Below, in pieces: positions 10,953 through 22,039 of a DNA stretch of 64,000 bases. Numbering within the stretch: position 1 is the first letter of the stretch; each line of letters opens with the position of its first letter. The DNA comes from Arion vulgaris (lineage: Eukaryota; Mollusca; Gastropoda; Stylommatophora; Arionidae): contig CM036759.1 in NCBI GenBank assembly GCA_020796225.1, forward strand, positions 64,884,590 through 64,948,589. The letters run 5' to 3'. The position numbers and the translations under genes were made by a program. The notes under the pieces were generated by a model. That model was not told the DNA's origin. It made no database searches and saw only the letters and a list, made by a program, of their open reading frames with translations.

Positions 10953-11187
10953 ATTCTCTTCTTGCGTTGTTCTTTAACCCCAATTTTAATCACTCTTTGT
11001 GATATGTTTGATCTTGCCAGAACTGATACGTTGCACATTCATTAAGTTGGCGCTCAACCATGACTTCTACGTTTCAGGACCTGTGATTTCCATTAAGCCT
11101 GATTCCTTAATCTCTCTTACGACATGCGTGCTGAGTAACATTTCTATTCTTTACACCCAATTTGGGCCCCGTAACCACTCGTGCGAT
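10953..11187 (-). mobile_element. SINE-1b inserted in a SINE-2 tail
   Basis: Minus copy bounded by 'attgattgatt'-type sequence on both sides, which is also the reverse of the SINE-2 tail. The simplest reading is that SINE-1b inserted into the (atca)n tail of the adjoining SINE-2. Its 81-93% core is diverged ('ctcttacgacatgcgtg'). Confidence 0.75.
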
Positions 11188-11578
11188 TGATTGATTGATT
11201 GATGATTATCATCTTGCACTTCAGTGAATAACGTTTGTTTCCAATCTCTTTATTATACAGGAAGATCTCAGCGACAGTGCACGAACTCATGCCCCGGCTT
11301 GCGTTATCGATGTAATTTTAAGATTGTGGACATTTCTAAACTTTATTTTATTTCTAGCATCTTTTAATGGATTTTACTCGGACGCAAATTTCCAGCCTTT
11401 CTTCTCGATTTTTAATTGTCAATTTCTTCGTTAACGTGCTTAATTTGAACTTCAGCAGTTCCGTTTATCGTTCATTTCCAATAGGACCTAGAACTTATCT
11501 AACCTACATTAAAATCAGGGATCTCTGGGAAAATATTCGATCGCTCTCGTGGGAGACAACCGAGTTACTTTGAAATAA
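11188..11578 (-). mobile_element. SINE-2, minus, near full length
   Basis: Reverse tail 'gattgattgattgatgatt', then 'caggaagatctcagcgacag', 'cagggatctctgggaaaat' and the reverse of the B-box region. The 5' head is worn. Confidence 0.8.
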
Positions 11579-11892
11579 TGGCGATCACTTTGCCTCTAAT
11601 CCAACCAGAGCTCACCGAAACCCATCTGAAAACGTTCCATCATTTTTGAATAATATATAATAATTCCTTCTACCGTTATACGTTACATACAAGGCTGTTG
11701 TCACCATCAAGGAACTGCACTGTGAACCATCATAGATGCTTTAAAAATGTTTATTATTTTGTCTAGTATTCCATAGCATCTCAGAATATTTCACGGGAGA
11801 TTTTGTATAACTATCAAGGCTTTTGTTTTAAATCGATGAAATTTAGTATAGTGGTTGTTTGCTATTTTTGAATAACTTAACATATTAAATGG
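11579..11892. other. No gene seen; short L-F tail relic
   Basis: The only recognised piece is 'taccgttatacgttacata' at about 11,671-11,690, the L-F tail motif. The rest is AT-rich. Confidence 0.45.
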
Positions 11893-12335
11893 TTCCACCA
11901 CATTAGTGGATACAACATCATTATTGAACTGTCAAGCACAGATACAACATCATTACTGAACTTGATCAAGTCACAAGATACAACATCATTACTGAACTGT
12001 CAATCACAAGATACAACATCATTATTGAACTTGATCAAGCCACAAGATCACAACATCATTACTGAACTTGTTAATGCCACAAGATATCAAATCATTACTG
12101 AACATTAATGCTCTAAGATACAACATCATTACTGAACGATTAATGCCACAGATACAACATCATTACTGAACTTGATTAACCACAAGATACAACATCATTA
12201 CTGAACTTGTTAAGCCACAAGATACAACATCATTACTGAACTTGATTAAGCCTACAAAGAATCAACATCATTACTGAACTTATTAAGCCACAAAGATACA
12301 ACATCATTACTGAACTTGATTAAGCCATAAGAAAT
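11893..12335. repeat. 36-bp tandem array, degenerate
   Basis: About 12 copies of 'gatacaacatcattactgaa' plus 'cttgattaagccacaa' with frequent small deletions. Confidence 0.9.
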
Positions 12336-12372
12336 TAGATAGTCCGACCATAAACAAATTGCTTACCAATAG

Positions 12373-12672
12373 ACAGTGCATAGCTCACAGTGCATAGCTC
12401 AAAGTGCATAGCTCAAAGTGCATAGCTCACAGTGCATAGCTCAAAGTGCATAGCTCACAGTGCATAGCTCAAAGTGCATGCTATCAGTGCATAGCTCAAA
12501 GTGCATAGCTCACAGTGCATAGCTCACAGTGCATAGCTCACAGTGCATAGCTCACAGTGCATAGCTCACAGTGCATAGCTCAAAGTGCATAGCTACGTGC
12601 ATAGCTCAAAGTGCATAGCTCACAGTGCATGCTCAAAGTGCATAGCTCAGTGCATAGCTCAATGAGCAATGT
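12373..12672. repeat. 14-bp tandem array
   Basis: About 21 copies of 'agtgcatagctcac', alternating irregularly with 'agtgcatagctcaa', which gives a weak 28-bp higher order. Confidence 0.95.
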
Positions 12673-13090
12673 TAATCGATACAGTGATACAAAGCAATGA
12701 CCATCCGCAAGGTGGATCTCTGAGACAATACAGGCGATGAAGACACTCATATGCTAACACAAAGCCCGTTCTAGAAATATCTTCTTATCCTGACGCTGTG
12801 AGACAGAACAAGATTGGAGAAAAAGAAAAGAAATGAAAGAACAGCTTTTCAACATTTCAACCTCTTCTGACTTCAGTTCTGGATGACCAATAACATATAA
12901 CAAATTAAATTTGGTACATGAAAGTCAATCTGTAAAGATCAATTACTTAATAAAATTATACAAACATCGTAAACACAGTCTAGAAAAACCAGTCATAGAG
13001 TTTTAAAAAATCACCCCCAAAACTCCTGCAGTTTAATAACACTTAATCTTTGCATCTTTGATTCTAAAATAAAACTTGAGTAAGCAATTA
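12673..13090. other. No gene seen; interspersed repeat X at 12,755-12,845
   Basis: The word 'cttcttatcctgacgctgtg' within 12,755-12,845 recurs inverted at about 42,090-42,115, marking a low-copy dispersed repeat. The remainder is AT-rich and ends in an (at)n run at 13,100. Confidence 0.5.
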
Positions 13091-13119
13091 TTAACATATT
13101 ATATATATATATATATATA

Positions 13120-13225
13120 TTCTTCTTCTTCTTTATTCTTGGCCTCTAAGGGGCATGGATCATCAACCAAGCTTGCAAGCTCTCATACGCTTGGTTGTTT
13201 TTATAGTTGATATTTTTACAGGGTG
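13120..13225 (-). mobile_element. L-B-like LINE 3' terminus
   Basis: A (ttc)n run followed by 'ggcctctaaggggcatgg' and 'catcaaccaagcttgcaag' resembles the reverse of the L-B 3' end (a gaa-type tail, then gcat-gg, then caacca). Confidence 0.4.
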
Positions 13226-13469
13226 GGGTAAAGTCTCATACATCAAACCTCTCTTTCCCGTTTACAAATGTTGTAATAAATGGTTCCTTTCTTCATCCTC
13301 AATTCACGTCCAGGTAACCACACGGGCGTCGATTTATATTGTCTGTCGTCTTTTCTTTTTATCTTGCAGAAGAGACATATAGCGCATCACTGCATTCAAA
13401 CTTTTCTATATTGCGATCAGTTTCATATCAGAATGTATGCCCTACATTTTACTATAAGATATATATAAT

Positions 13470-13647
13470 AATAATAATTCCTCTCATACCATTATGCGTT
13501 ACATAGGGCCTGCAGTAATTTCCATACCTCCCTCTATCTGGAAATCCTCAATCTCTCCATGGAACTGAGACCGATATTTCCTGCCTCTCTCAGCAAGTTC
13601 GTTTCAGGGTCTCTTTAGGTCGACCTCTCTTTCTTGAACCCTTTGCA
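13470..13647 (-). mobile_element. L-F LINE 3' end
   Basis: Second L-F copy: 'accattatgcgttacatagg' tail and reverse coding block 'gtcgacctctctttcttg', parallel to 9719-9945. The adjoining 24-bp array extends this element's own sequence. Confidence 0.6.
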
Positions 13648-13800
13648 TCACTTCAATGCCTGCTTTGATATTCACTTCAATGCCTGCTTTGCATCCCACT
13701 TCAATGCCTGCTTTGATATTCACTTCAATGCCTGCTTTGATATTCACTTCAATGCCTGCTTTGATATTCACTTCAATGCCTGCTTTGAGATTCTGCTTGA
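13648..13800. repeat. 24-bp array inside the L-F LINE
   Basis: Six to seven copies of 'cacttcaatgcctgctttga' plus 'tatt'. The single-copy version 'ttcagtgcctgctttgatat' is present in the other L-F copy at about 9907-9925, so the unit is LINE sequence. The period is a multiple of three, which keeps an 8-residue repeat open. Confidence 0.9.
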
Positions 13801-13872
13801 TATATATATGTAGTATAGTAGAACATTTTAGACAGCTGACTTCATGCACGGAAGGCAACAACAGCTAATATA

Positions 13873-14137
13873 TTCGCCAGCCCGTGTGTTGTCAGGACCC
13901 ACAATAGGAGCAAAGAATAGTAACATTGCAACCTACAAGACATGTCGTAAAAGGCGACTGATGTAGGGGCCTAGGGAAGTTACCCTAGTAAATAAAAAGC
14001 GTCGCAGAAATCGGATGTGCTGGCCTACTGTGCGCATACGGCACAATGTTAATGGTCTAGTCTCAGATCACTACAATCACAGAGAGTGGTTTAACAAGTG
14101 GTCGACATGGAGCGGTCGAGGTAGAAGAAGACTCTGA
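13873..14137 (+). mobile_element. SINE-1a, near full length
   Basis: 'cgtgtgttgtcaggaccc', 'gacatgtcgtaaaaggcgac', 'cagaaatcggatgtgctggc', 'acagagagtggtttaacaag' and a 'gtagaagaag' tail are in family order. Confidence 0.85.
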
Positions 14138-14159
14138 CGTCAGAGGTATAGATGACGAT

Positions 14160-14590
14160 GTTAAAGGAAGCCATGAACCATTATTTTGATATTTGAATAG
14201 TTTTGACTGCGTTCTTGTTAATCACTTTCGATCTGATTGTTTACTGCTCTGACTAGCATCCGTATGTCAGTATTGGTTCTATGTAGCACTGTATGACTCT
14301 CATTCTGATCTCAATTGACAGTGACTTGTTGCATATAATATTTCTCATTTTCTTTAACTCTGCTTTGGCCTACACTATTCTGCTAATTATTTTTAATCTT
14401 GCCATCTGATGTTACTAGGACTCCGAGGTATTTAAATTGATGTACTTGTCTGGTTTTTGGGTTTTTCGATTCAGAAGAACTTGGGCTTTCAACTCTTCGG
14501 CTCGGTGCCATGGACATCGTAACCTTCGGTTCGGTGCCACGAACACTGTAAATCTGGAGAACCTGTACTTGTCTTAGCTCCATCCCTTAG
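14160..14590 (-). mobile_element. L-H LINE reverse-transcriptase fragment
   Basis: Minus strand encodes 'QVHQFKYLGVLVTSDGKI' (RT thumb motif), and shortly after, in a shifted frame, a block equivalent to 'IRMRVI..YIEP..CES' seen in the L-H copy at 52,449. Stops and shifts show it is dead. Confidence 0.65.
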
Positions 14591-14918
14591 TTCTGTACCA
14601 GGTAGTTAATACCAGGACCCATAACTCTATAAATACGAATGACCCTGTAAATACCCCTCTCATCCCCAGAACGAGCCCAATAACGACAAAAACATGAAGT
14701 GTTAGAGACATACAACGGAAAGACTGTTATCATCTTTCAGAAAAAGAAATCAATTTAACGAGGAGACAATAGATGTTCCTGACCATGCCTAGATTGTGTG
14801 CCAGAAGAAATAACTTAAGCCTGTCTCTGCATACAAAATCTTGCTCCTGGTCGTTGTTATTATTTGGGTTCCAGAAGATGAAAGGTTCAAGGGATGTCCA
14901 TCAGAGACTTCCATGTCT
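14591..14918. other. No gene seen
   Basis: Spacer with no recognisable element; ends at the 87-bp duplication. Confidence 0.45.
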
Positions 14919-15094
14919 TACCTGGTCTCGATACTGACTTCACAGGAATGTGAGATTGACTCTAAAGAAAAACAAAGGGAATTGGTGGTCTCTGTGGTGT
15001 ATAGCTTACCTGGTCTCATACTGACTTCACAGGAATGTGAGATTGACTCTAAAGAAAAACAAAGGGAATTGGTGGTCTCTGTGGTGTATAGCTT
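14919..15094. repeat. 87-bp repeat, two copies
   Basis: Two near-identical copies containing 'gacttcacaggaatgtgag' and 'aaacaaagggaattggtgg'. Each carries one unit of the 25-bp array that follows ('cttacctggtctc'), so this is probably how that array started. Confidence 0.85.
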
Positions 15095-16825
15095 ACCTGG
15101 TCTCGTGTGATACTACCTGGTCTCTGAGTGTTAAAATTACCTGAGTTCGGTGTAACTTACCTGGTCTCTGTGGTGTATAGCTTACCTGGTCTCTGTGGTG
15201 TATAGCTTACCTGGTCTCTGTAGTGTATAGCTTACCTGGTCTCTGTGGTGTATAGCTTACCTGGTCTCTGTGGTGTATAGCTTACCTGGTCTCTGTGGTG
15301 TATAGCTTACCTGGTCTCTGTGGTGTATAGCTTACCTGGTCTCTGTGGTGTATAGCTTACCTGGTCTCTGCAGTGTATAGCTTACCTGGTCTCTGTAGTG
15401 TATAACTTACCTGGTCTCTGTAGTGTATAGCTTACCTGGTCTCTTGAGTGTATAGCTTACCTGGTCTCTGTGGTGTATAGCTTACCTGGTCTCTGCAGTG
15501 TATAGCTTACCTGGTCTCTGTGGTGTATAGCTTACCTGGTCTCTGTAGTGTATAGCTTACCTGGTCTCTGTAGTGTATAGCTTACCTGGTCTCTGTAGTG
15601 TTACACCTGTCTGAGTGAAGCTTACCTGGTCCTGTGGGTTATAGGCTTACCTGGTCTCTGATGTATACTACCTGTCCTGAGTGTATAGCTTCCGGTCTCT
15701 AGGATATGCTTACTGGTCTCGTTGAAAGCTTACCTGGTCTCTGTGGTGTACACCTGGTCCTGTGTGTTAGCACCTGGTCCTTAGGTTTAGCACCCGGTTG
15801 TAGGAAAAACTGGTCTCGTGGTGTAACTACCTGGTCCTGTATGTATAGCACCGGGCTCTTGTGATACACGTCTCAGTGGTGATAGAACACCTGGTCTCTT
15901 GGTGAAAGACTACCTGGTTTCTGTAGTGTATAGCACCTGGTCTCTGTAGTGTATAACACCTGGTCTCTGTAGTGTATACACCTGGTCCTGTGGTAAACAC
16001 GGTCTCTGTAGTATAACACCTGGTCTCTGTGGTGATAGCACCTGGTCTCTGTAGTGTATAGCTTACTGGTCTCTGTGTGTATCCTCACCTGGTCTCTGGG
16101 TTCATAGCTACCTGGTCTCTGTAGTGTATAGCTTACCTGGTCTCTGTAGTGTATAAAACCTGGTCTCAGTGTAACACCTGGTCTCTGTGTATAGACCTGG
16201 TCTCTGTGGTGATAGTACCGGTCCTGTAGTGTATACTACCTGGTCTCGTGATGTAACTACCTGGGTCTCTGTAATTAATAAACACTGGTCTCTGTGATTA
16301 TAGCTTACCTGGTCTCTGTGTGTATAGACTTACCTGGTCTCTGTAGTGTATAGAACACCTGCTCCTGAGTGTAACACCTGGTCTCTGTAGTGTAGCTACT
16401 GGGCTCTTGGTGTATAAGCTACTGGTCTCTGTGGTGTATAGACCTGGTCTCTGTGAGTGATAGCACCTGGTCTCTGTGGTGTATACTACCTGGTCTCTGG
16501 TGTATAGCTACCTGGTCTATGTAGTGTATAGCACCTGGTCTCTGTGGTGTATACACCTGGTCTCTGTGTGTATACTACTGGTCTCGTATGATAGACCTGG
16601 CTCTGTAGTGTATACACTGGTCTCTGTGGTGATAAACTGGTCTATGTAGGATAGCTTACCTGGTCTGTGGTGATAAACAACCTGGCTCTGTGGTATAGCA
16701 CTGGTCTCTGTAGTGTAACACCTGGTCTCTGTAGTGATAGCTTACTGGTCTCTGTAGTGTATACACCTGGTCTCTGAGTGATAACTACCTGGTCTCTGTA
16801 GTGATAGTTACTGGTCTCTGAGTGA
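15085..16825. repeat. 25-bp array made of the SINE-2 head
   Basis: About 65 copies of 'ttacctggtctctgtggtg' plus 'tatagc'. The unit, phased as 'gtctctgtggtgtatagc', lines up with the first bases of the SINE-2 head 'gtctctgtggcctagagg', and the last unit passes without a break into the SINE-2 copy at 16,826. Up to about 15,600 units are nearly perfect; beyond that single-base losses are common. Confidence 0.95.
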
Positions 16826-17194
16826 ACATGTGCCTTTGGTTCCAAAGTACTTGGTTCAATCCTGGTGGAACATTGGAATATTTGTTCAAGTTCTCTGATA
16901 TCAGTGTAGGTAAATCGTGTTCCAAGTCCTATCGGAGACAGACGACAAAACGTAGGTCTCGTGTTCAAGATAGTATAGACGACTTGGACAGTTCAAGTGG
17001 AAAGAACAGGCTGGAAAGACATGTCTTAGAAAATTCATTAGAAATTTAAAATAAAATTAATATAATATGTCACCATTTTCTAATTGATCGTGGTCCTCAC
17101 CGGGGCTACAGTTCGTGCATGCCGTAACTTTATGTAAGAAAGATTCGGAACACATGAACCTACGAAGTGCAAGATGATGGTATATCAATCAATT

Positions 17195-17223
<29 letters not shown>
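16826..17223 (+). mobile_element. SINE-2 downstream of its own head array
   Basis: Continues from the array with 'tgcctttggttccaaagtac', B-box-like 'cttggttcaatcc', 'cggagacagacgacaaaa', 'aaattcattagaa' and a clean (atca)n tail. Confidence 0.85.
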
Positions 17224-17225
<2 letters not shown>

Positions 17226-17274
17226 CATCTTGTTTTGCGAACGAGTGTATTTTGTATGATTATAATTCAGAGAT

Positions 17275-17852
17275 AGAGACAGATAGATCCTGGAGGAACA
17301 AGTGAGGAACAGGTAAGGAACAAGTGAGGAACAAGTAAGTAAAAGATAGATAGATGATGCTGGAGGAACAAGTGAGTAAAAGATAGATGCTGGAGGAACA
17401 AGTGAGTAAAAAGATAGACAGATGCTGGAGGAACAAGTGAGGAACGAGTGAGGAACAAGTGAGTCAAAAGATAAATAGATGCTGTAGGAACAAGTGAATA
17501 AAAAGATAAATAGATGCTGGAGAAACAAGTGAGTAAAAAGATAGATGCTGGAGGAACAAGTGAGTAAAAAGATAGATGTTGGAGGAACAAGTGAGTAAAA
17601 AGATAGATGCCGGAGGAACAAGTGAGTAAAAAGATAGATGCTGGAGGAACAAGTGAGTAAAAAGGTAGATGTTGGAGGAACAAGTGAGTAAAAAGATAGA
17701 TGTTGGAGGAACAAGTGAGTAAAAAGATAGATGTTGGAGGAACAAGTGAGTAAAAAGATAGATGTTGGAGGAACAAGTGAGTAAAAAGATAGATGTTGGA
17801 GGAACAAGTAAGTAAAAAGATAGACAGATGCTGGAGGAACAAGTGAATAGAA
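17275..17852. repeat. 31-bp tandem array
   Basis: About 18 copies of 'gatgttggaggaacaagtg' plus 'agtaaaaagata'; the left third is irregular and mixed with 'gaggaacaagtgaggaac'. It starts 50 bp past the SINE-2 tail. Three overlapping minus frames are repeat shadows. Confidence 0.95.
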
Positions 17853-18167
17853 TGTCATTATTTGACCTCAGACGATTCTCGTAACAATCAACCGTGTACT
17901 GTGTTGCCTCAGCTAAAAGATTCTACGAGCTGTCAACAGCTCAGAAGAGTTAAAAGATTTAAATGAAGTATGGTCTGAAGGGTCTAAAGCAGAAGGATGA
18001 CTTATTGCACAGATTACCATAGGCTGGTCTGCCCGAGATCTCCATATGCTCGGTCTGCTAGATTACATATGGCTGGTCTGACGGATTTACCAATGTCTCG
18101 GCTACAAGATTACCCATATGGCTCGGTCTGCACGGATTTATCTCATAGCCTCGTCTACCGAGATTTA
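17853..18167. other. No gene; eroded array at 17,990-18,167
   Basis: Words like 'ctcggtctgc' and 'agattaccat' recur about every 30 bp with many indels, so the right half is a decayed or badly resolved tandem array. Confidence 0.55.
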
Positions 18168-18353
18168 ATATGCCTCGTCCCTGTCGCAGAAATGGCATGC
18201 ACATTCGAAAATATTTCATAAAGCATTGACTTAGTTCCATAACAATCAGTGTCTCTGGGGAAAACAACTCGTGAACAAAACGGAGCGGTCCGGATACGAA
18301 CCCACGACCTTATGAATGCAAAGTCAAGGGTTTAACCACTTAGTCAGAGATCA
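18168..18353 (-). mobile_element. SINE-4, minus
   Basis: Reverse 3' block 'ccctgtcgcagaaatggc', B-box region 'ggtccggatacgaaccc' and A-box region 'gggtttaaccacttagtc'. The 5' end runs into the 21-bp array. Confidence 0.8.
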
Positions 18354-19015
18354 CCCCAAAGAGATAGGTATAACCCCCAAAGGAGAAGGTTAACCCCAAA
18401 GGAGAGGTGTAACCCCCAAAGGAGAGAGTAACCCCAAAGGAGAGAGTTGTAACCCCAAAGGAGAGAGGTATAACCCCAAAGGAGATAGGTATAACCCCAA
18501 AGGAGAGTATACCAAGGTAAGTATAACCCCAAAGGAGATAGGTATAACCCCAAAGGAGAAGGTATAACCCCAAAGGAGATAGGTATAACCCCAAAGGAGA
18601 TAGGTATAACCAAGGAAGTCCCCAAAGGAGATAGGTATAACCCCAAAGGAGATAGGTATAACCCCAAAGGAGAAGGTTAACCCCAAAGGAGATAGGTATA
18701 ACCCCAAAGGAGAGAGGTTAACCCCAAAGGAGAGAGTGTAACCCCAAAGGAGAGAGTATAACCCCAAAGGAGAGAGGTGTAACCTCCAAAGGAGAGAGGT
18801 ATAACCCCCAAAGGAGAGAGGTATAACCCCCATAGGAGAGAGGTATAACCCCAAAGGGAGAGGTGTAGCCCCAAAGGAGAGAGGTGTAACCCCAAAGGAG
18901 AGAGGTATAACCCCAAAGGAAGGTATAACCCCAAAGGAGAGATGTGTAACCCCCAAAGGAGAGAGGTGTAACCCCAAAGGAAAGAGGTGTAACCCCAAAG
19001 GAGAGATTTGTAACC
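18350..19015. repeat. 21-bp array next to a SINE-4 head
   Basis: About 31 copies of 'ccccaaaggagataggtata'. Read on the minus strand the unit includes 'atctc' and 'ggttatacc', resembling 'atctctg' and 'ggttaaacc' of the SINE-4 head that it joins at 18,353. The SINE-derived origin is plausible but less certain here than for the SINE-2 arrays. Confidence 0.93.
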
Positions 19016-19200
19016 TCTAAAAACAGTATTCAGTTCATTTTCCCATAAAACAAGACATATGAATAAGAGCAGTACCTGCCTAAAAATTCGCATTTTAACA
19101 GATGTCATTCCCTCAAAACGTGAACCAACGAAATCTTGACACCTGCAGACGCCAGACTTAATGAAAATACCAAAATGAGATTAGTACCCCCTTCATATAT

Positions 19201-19932
19201 GTCAGATTAGATGTTTCATCTGCTACCGTATGCCAGTAGACGGTACCATCTGCAACTGTTAAACTCACTGTCAGATCAGATATTTCATCTGCTACCGTAT
19301 GACAGTAGACGGTACCATCTGCAACTGTTAAACCCACTGTCAGATCAGATGTTTCATCTGCTACCGTATGACAGTAGACGGTACCATCTGCAACTGTTAA
19401 ACTCACTGTCCAGATCAGATATTTCATCTGCTACCGTATGACAGCAGACGTACCATCTGCAACTGTTAAACTCACTGTCAGATCAGATATTTCATCTGCT
19501 ACCGTATGACAGTAGACGGTACCATCTGCAACTGTTAAACCCACTGTCAGATCAGATGTTTCATCTGCTACCGTATGACAGTAGACGGTACCATCTGCAA
19601 CTGTTAAACTCACTGTCAGATCAGATATTTCATCTGCTACCGTATGACAGTAGACGGTACCATCTGCAACTGTTAAACTCACTGTCAGATCAGATGTTTC
19701 ATCTGCTACCGTATGACAGTAGACGGTACCATCTGCAACTGTTAAACCCACTGTCAGATCAAATGTTTCATCTGCTACCGTATGACAGTAGATGGTACGA
19801 TCTGCAACTCTTAAACCCACTGTCAGATCAAATGTTTCATCTGCTACCGTATGACAGTAGACGGTACCATCTGCAACTGTTAAACCCACTGTCAGATCAA
19901 ATGTTTCATCTGCTACCGTATGACAGTAGACC
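19201..19932. repeat. 69-bp tandem array
   Basis: About 10.5 well-kept copies with 'gtttcatctgctaccgtatg' and 'ggtaccatctgcaactg'. Because 69 is 3 x 23, long frames stay open on both strands; these are not genes. Confidence 0.95.
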
Positions 19933-20345
19933 AGGACTGTCCAACGCGGTGCCTGCGGGCACCATAACACCCGCAACCTTTCGGAACACGAGGCATCCCC
20001 TTAATCCCAGAGACCGCGGTTCTCCGTCCTCTTACACATCATACGTTTGCTGTGTTTAAAACAACTTATAAATCATTCTTGATCGCTTTTCGACAAATTT
20101 TTAAAACATCAAATTTAAAAATAGAACATTGTCAAATTCCTGTACGTCATTTCATGTTTCATCACTTTGAAGTTTTAGTATTTATGCAGGTGCCAAGCAT
20201 TCCTGCGTAAGCAGTCTCCTAGGAGGTCATCCTTTTAATTAACTCACCAACATCAGTTGCTTACTTGAGTTACTCAATCAACGTTAGCCTAGAAACTTCG
20301 AGTTCCTTAGCCTTTTCATGGTTTGGAGTGCCTGTTGTTTCACAT
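19930..20345. other. hAT-end-like relic, otherwise no gene
   Basis: 'aggactgtccaacgcggtgc' followed by 'tgcgggcaccataacaccc' resembles the end of the hAT candidate at 23,366. Nothing else was recognised up to the SINE-2. Confidence 0.4.
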
Positions 20346-20899
20346 TGGGAGTCTGTGTGGCCTAGAGTTTAGGTGCTCCACTCTCGTTCTAAAGGTAACC
20401 GGTTCGCTCCCTCCTGATTTTATCGAGATATTTGTTCCAGAGATCACAGATCTCAGTTTAAGTGAGATCAAGTTAATAGTCTTATCGGAGACGGACGATA
20501 AAACGTCAGTCATGTGTTCAAATTGGACACATAAAAGAACCATTGGAAGGTTAAAAAAACGATAAGAGTAGGCTGGAAAGTCGCTGCCCGTTCAAAAATT
20601 AATTAGAAACATTTTTAAAAGTGCCTGAAAAGCATCTTCAATCCTGGACCTCGTCGGTGCCGATGGATGCAATGTTATGTGGCAGGGTCTACTCGTTCGA
20701 ACATTGATTTTTCATCGTTACTCAGACGAACTCCTCGTCGGTGCCTGGAAACATCGGAATTGCGCCAGAGATTCACTGCATGCGCTGTTAGATCGTTCTG
20801 AAACTGAGTAGGAAGAAGAAGATGCTGGTTCGACTCGAATCCTGAAAGAAGGTTAGCAATGATGATAGTTATATCAATCAATTAATCAATCAATCAATC
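20346..20899 (+). mobile_element. SINE-2 with internal insertion
   Basis: Head 'gtctgtgtggcctagagttt', 'cggagacggacgataaaac', and the tail of atca units at 20,873. It is over 100 bp longer than its relatives; the extra sequence (about 20,660-20,840) includes a duplicated 'cctcgtcggtgcc'. Confidence 0.8.
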
Positions 20900-20933
20900 A
20901 CTTCACATTTCTAGTCCCTAGTATGCATGGTGG

Positions 20934-21190
20934 GACGGGTTAGCGTAATGCATAGTGCGTTCAGGCGTCCCTGCAGCTAGGTGGCTGGGCTCGTGTCTTG
21001 CGTTCCGCGGGCCATGAGTTCTAGTCCCGACATCGCCTTTCTATTCACGCGTGCTTTTTCCAGATACCCTAGAATTGCTACCGAAGCTACGGAGTTCGGG
21101 CTTCGTGAAATACTCTCAACATGTGGCGTGCCGTTTCTGCGGAGAGGGACTGAGCTATATTGGGTAAACCCAGTGCAATGAAGTCAATCC
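20934..21190 (+). mobile_element. SINE-4
   Basis: Diverged head, then 'ctagaattgctaccgaagc', 'tttctgcggagagggactg' and the 3' end 'ggtaaacccagtgcaatg', the family 3' signature. Confidence 0.75.
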
Positions 21191-21204
21191 TTTGACTTTA
21201 AACT

Positions 21205-21345
21205 CTTATATAGTGCGTTAGCCTATCGACTCGGAAACAAGAGGGTTGTGGGTTGAATTTCACACTCGACGTTCCTTTCGTGAGTAAAGCAATTGGCCCT
21301 CTTGCCTCTTGCATACTAGGCGCTAGAAATGTGAAACGACAATCA
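21205..21345 (+). mobile_element. SINE-6 (tRNA-like head), plus
   Basis: 'gtgcgttagcctatcgactc' (A-box-like) and 'gttgtgggttgaatttcac' (B-box-like), then 'attggccctcttgcctc'. Paired with an inverted copy 50 bp away. Confidence 0.6.
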
Positions 21346-21394
21346 CTTCATATCCTAAGGTCTGCAAAGGCTACGGAAAATTATATATTTAAAA

Positions 21395-21512
21395 AAAATT
21401 GTGTACAGGATGTTGGAGAGTCAATTCCTTTTCTCATGAGTAGAACGTCAAGTGCAGGATTGAACCTACAACCCTCTCGTGTCCGAGCCACTAGACGAAC
21501 ACATATGCATTT
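21395..21512 (-). mobile_element. SINE-6, minus
   Basis: 'gagtcaattccttttctc', 'gtgcaggattgaacctac' and 'aaccctctcgtgtccgag' are the reverse of the SINE-6 head. Together with 21,205-21,345 it forms an inverted pair. Confidence 0.6.
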
Positions 21513-21882
21513 CACCAATCCGTCCTACAGAAATCTTGCTACCTGGCTAACGTCTATGATCTTGACATCTTGGTTGTGCAACCCTGAAAAACAAAACTGT
21601 TTCAATCTCAGGAGTATGGTTCTTTTATAAACAAACTAACAAATTCTTTCAACAACTTTCTCAATTTTAATTTTTGGTTTCTCTGAATTTTTTCTTTCGA
21701 ATATCACTTTACAAACGTTTTGAGCCCCATGGATATTTGTTTAACCTTTTCTTCCCACCGAGCAGAAATACCGGCTCCAATTTTTTTTAAGAATGACGCA
21801 CAGCAGATTTACTGGCTAATACAGTACACAATATAAATGCATCCAGAAGTTTAAAAAAAATGTATATGCGAAGTAAAAGTGA
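21513..21882. other. No gene seen
   Basis: AT-rich spacer without recognised elements. Confidence 0.5.
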
Positions 21883-21883
21883 T

Positions 21884-21985
21884 CTCGCCCGAGTGTTTAC
21901 CTGGGCCCAAATTGGGATGTAAAGAATAGAACCATTGTTACCTGCCACGCATGTCGTAAGAGGCTGCTAAGTAGGTTGGTCTTGG
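21884..21985 (+). mobile_element. SINE-1b, 5' half
   Basis: 'cgcccgagtgtttacctggg', 'gtaaagaatagaaccattg' and 'catgtcgtaagaggctgct', then loss of similarity before the next array. Confidence 0.75.
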
Positions 21986-22039
21986 GGCTAGCTACCCCAC
22001 CCGTAAAAAACACTAGATAGCAACAGAAACCACAACCAC

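Noticed and set aside
17217..17858. Long overlapping minus-strand frames (up to 213 codons)
   Set aside because: They are translations of the 31-bp array; all frames are similar and no conserved domain exists.
19431..20059. 181- and 167-codon frames on opposite strands
   Set aside because: A 69-bp period (23 codons) keeps frames open on both strands; repeat artefact.
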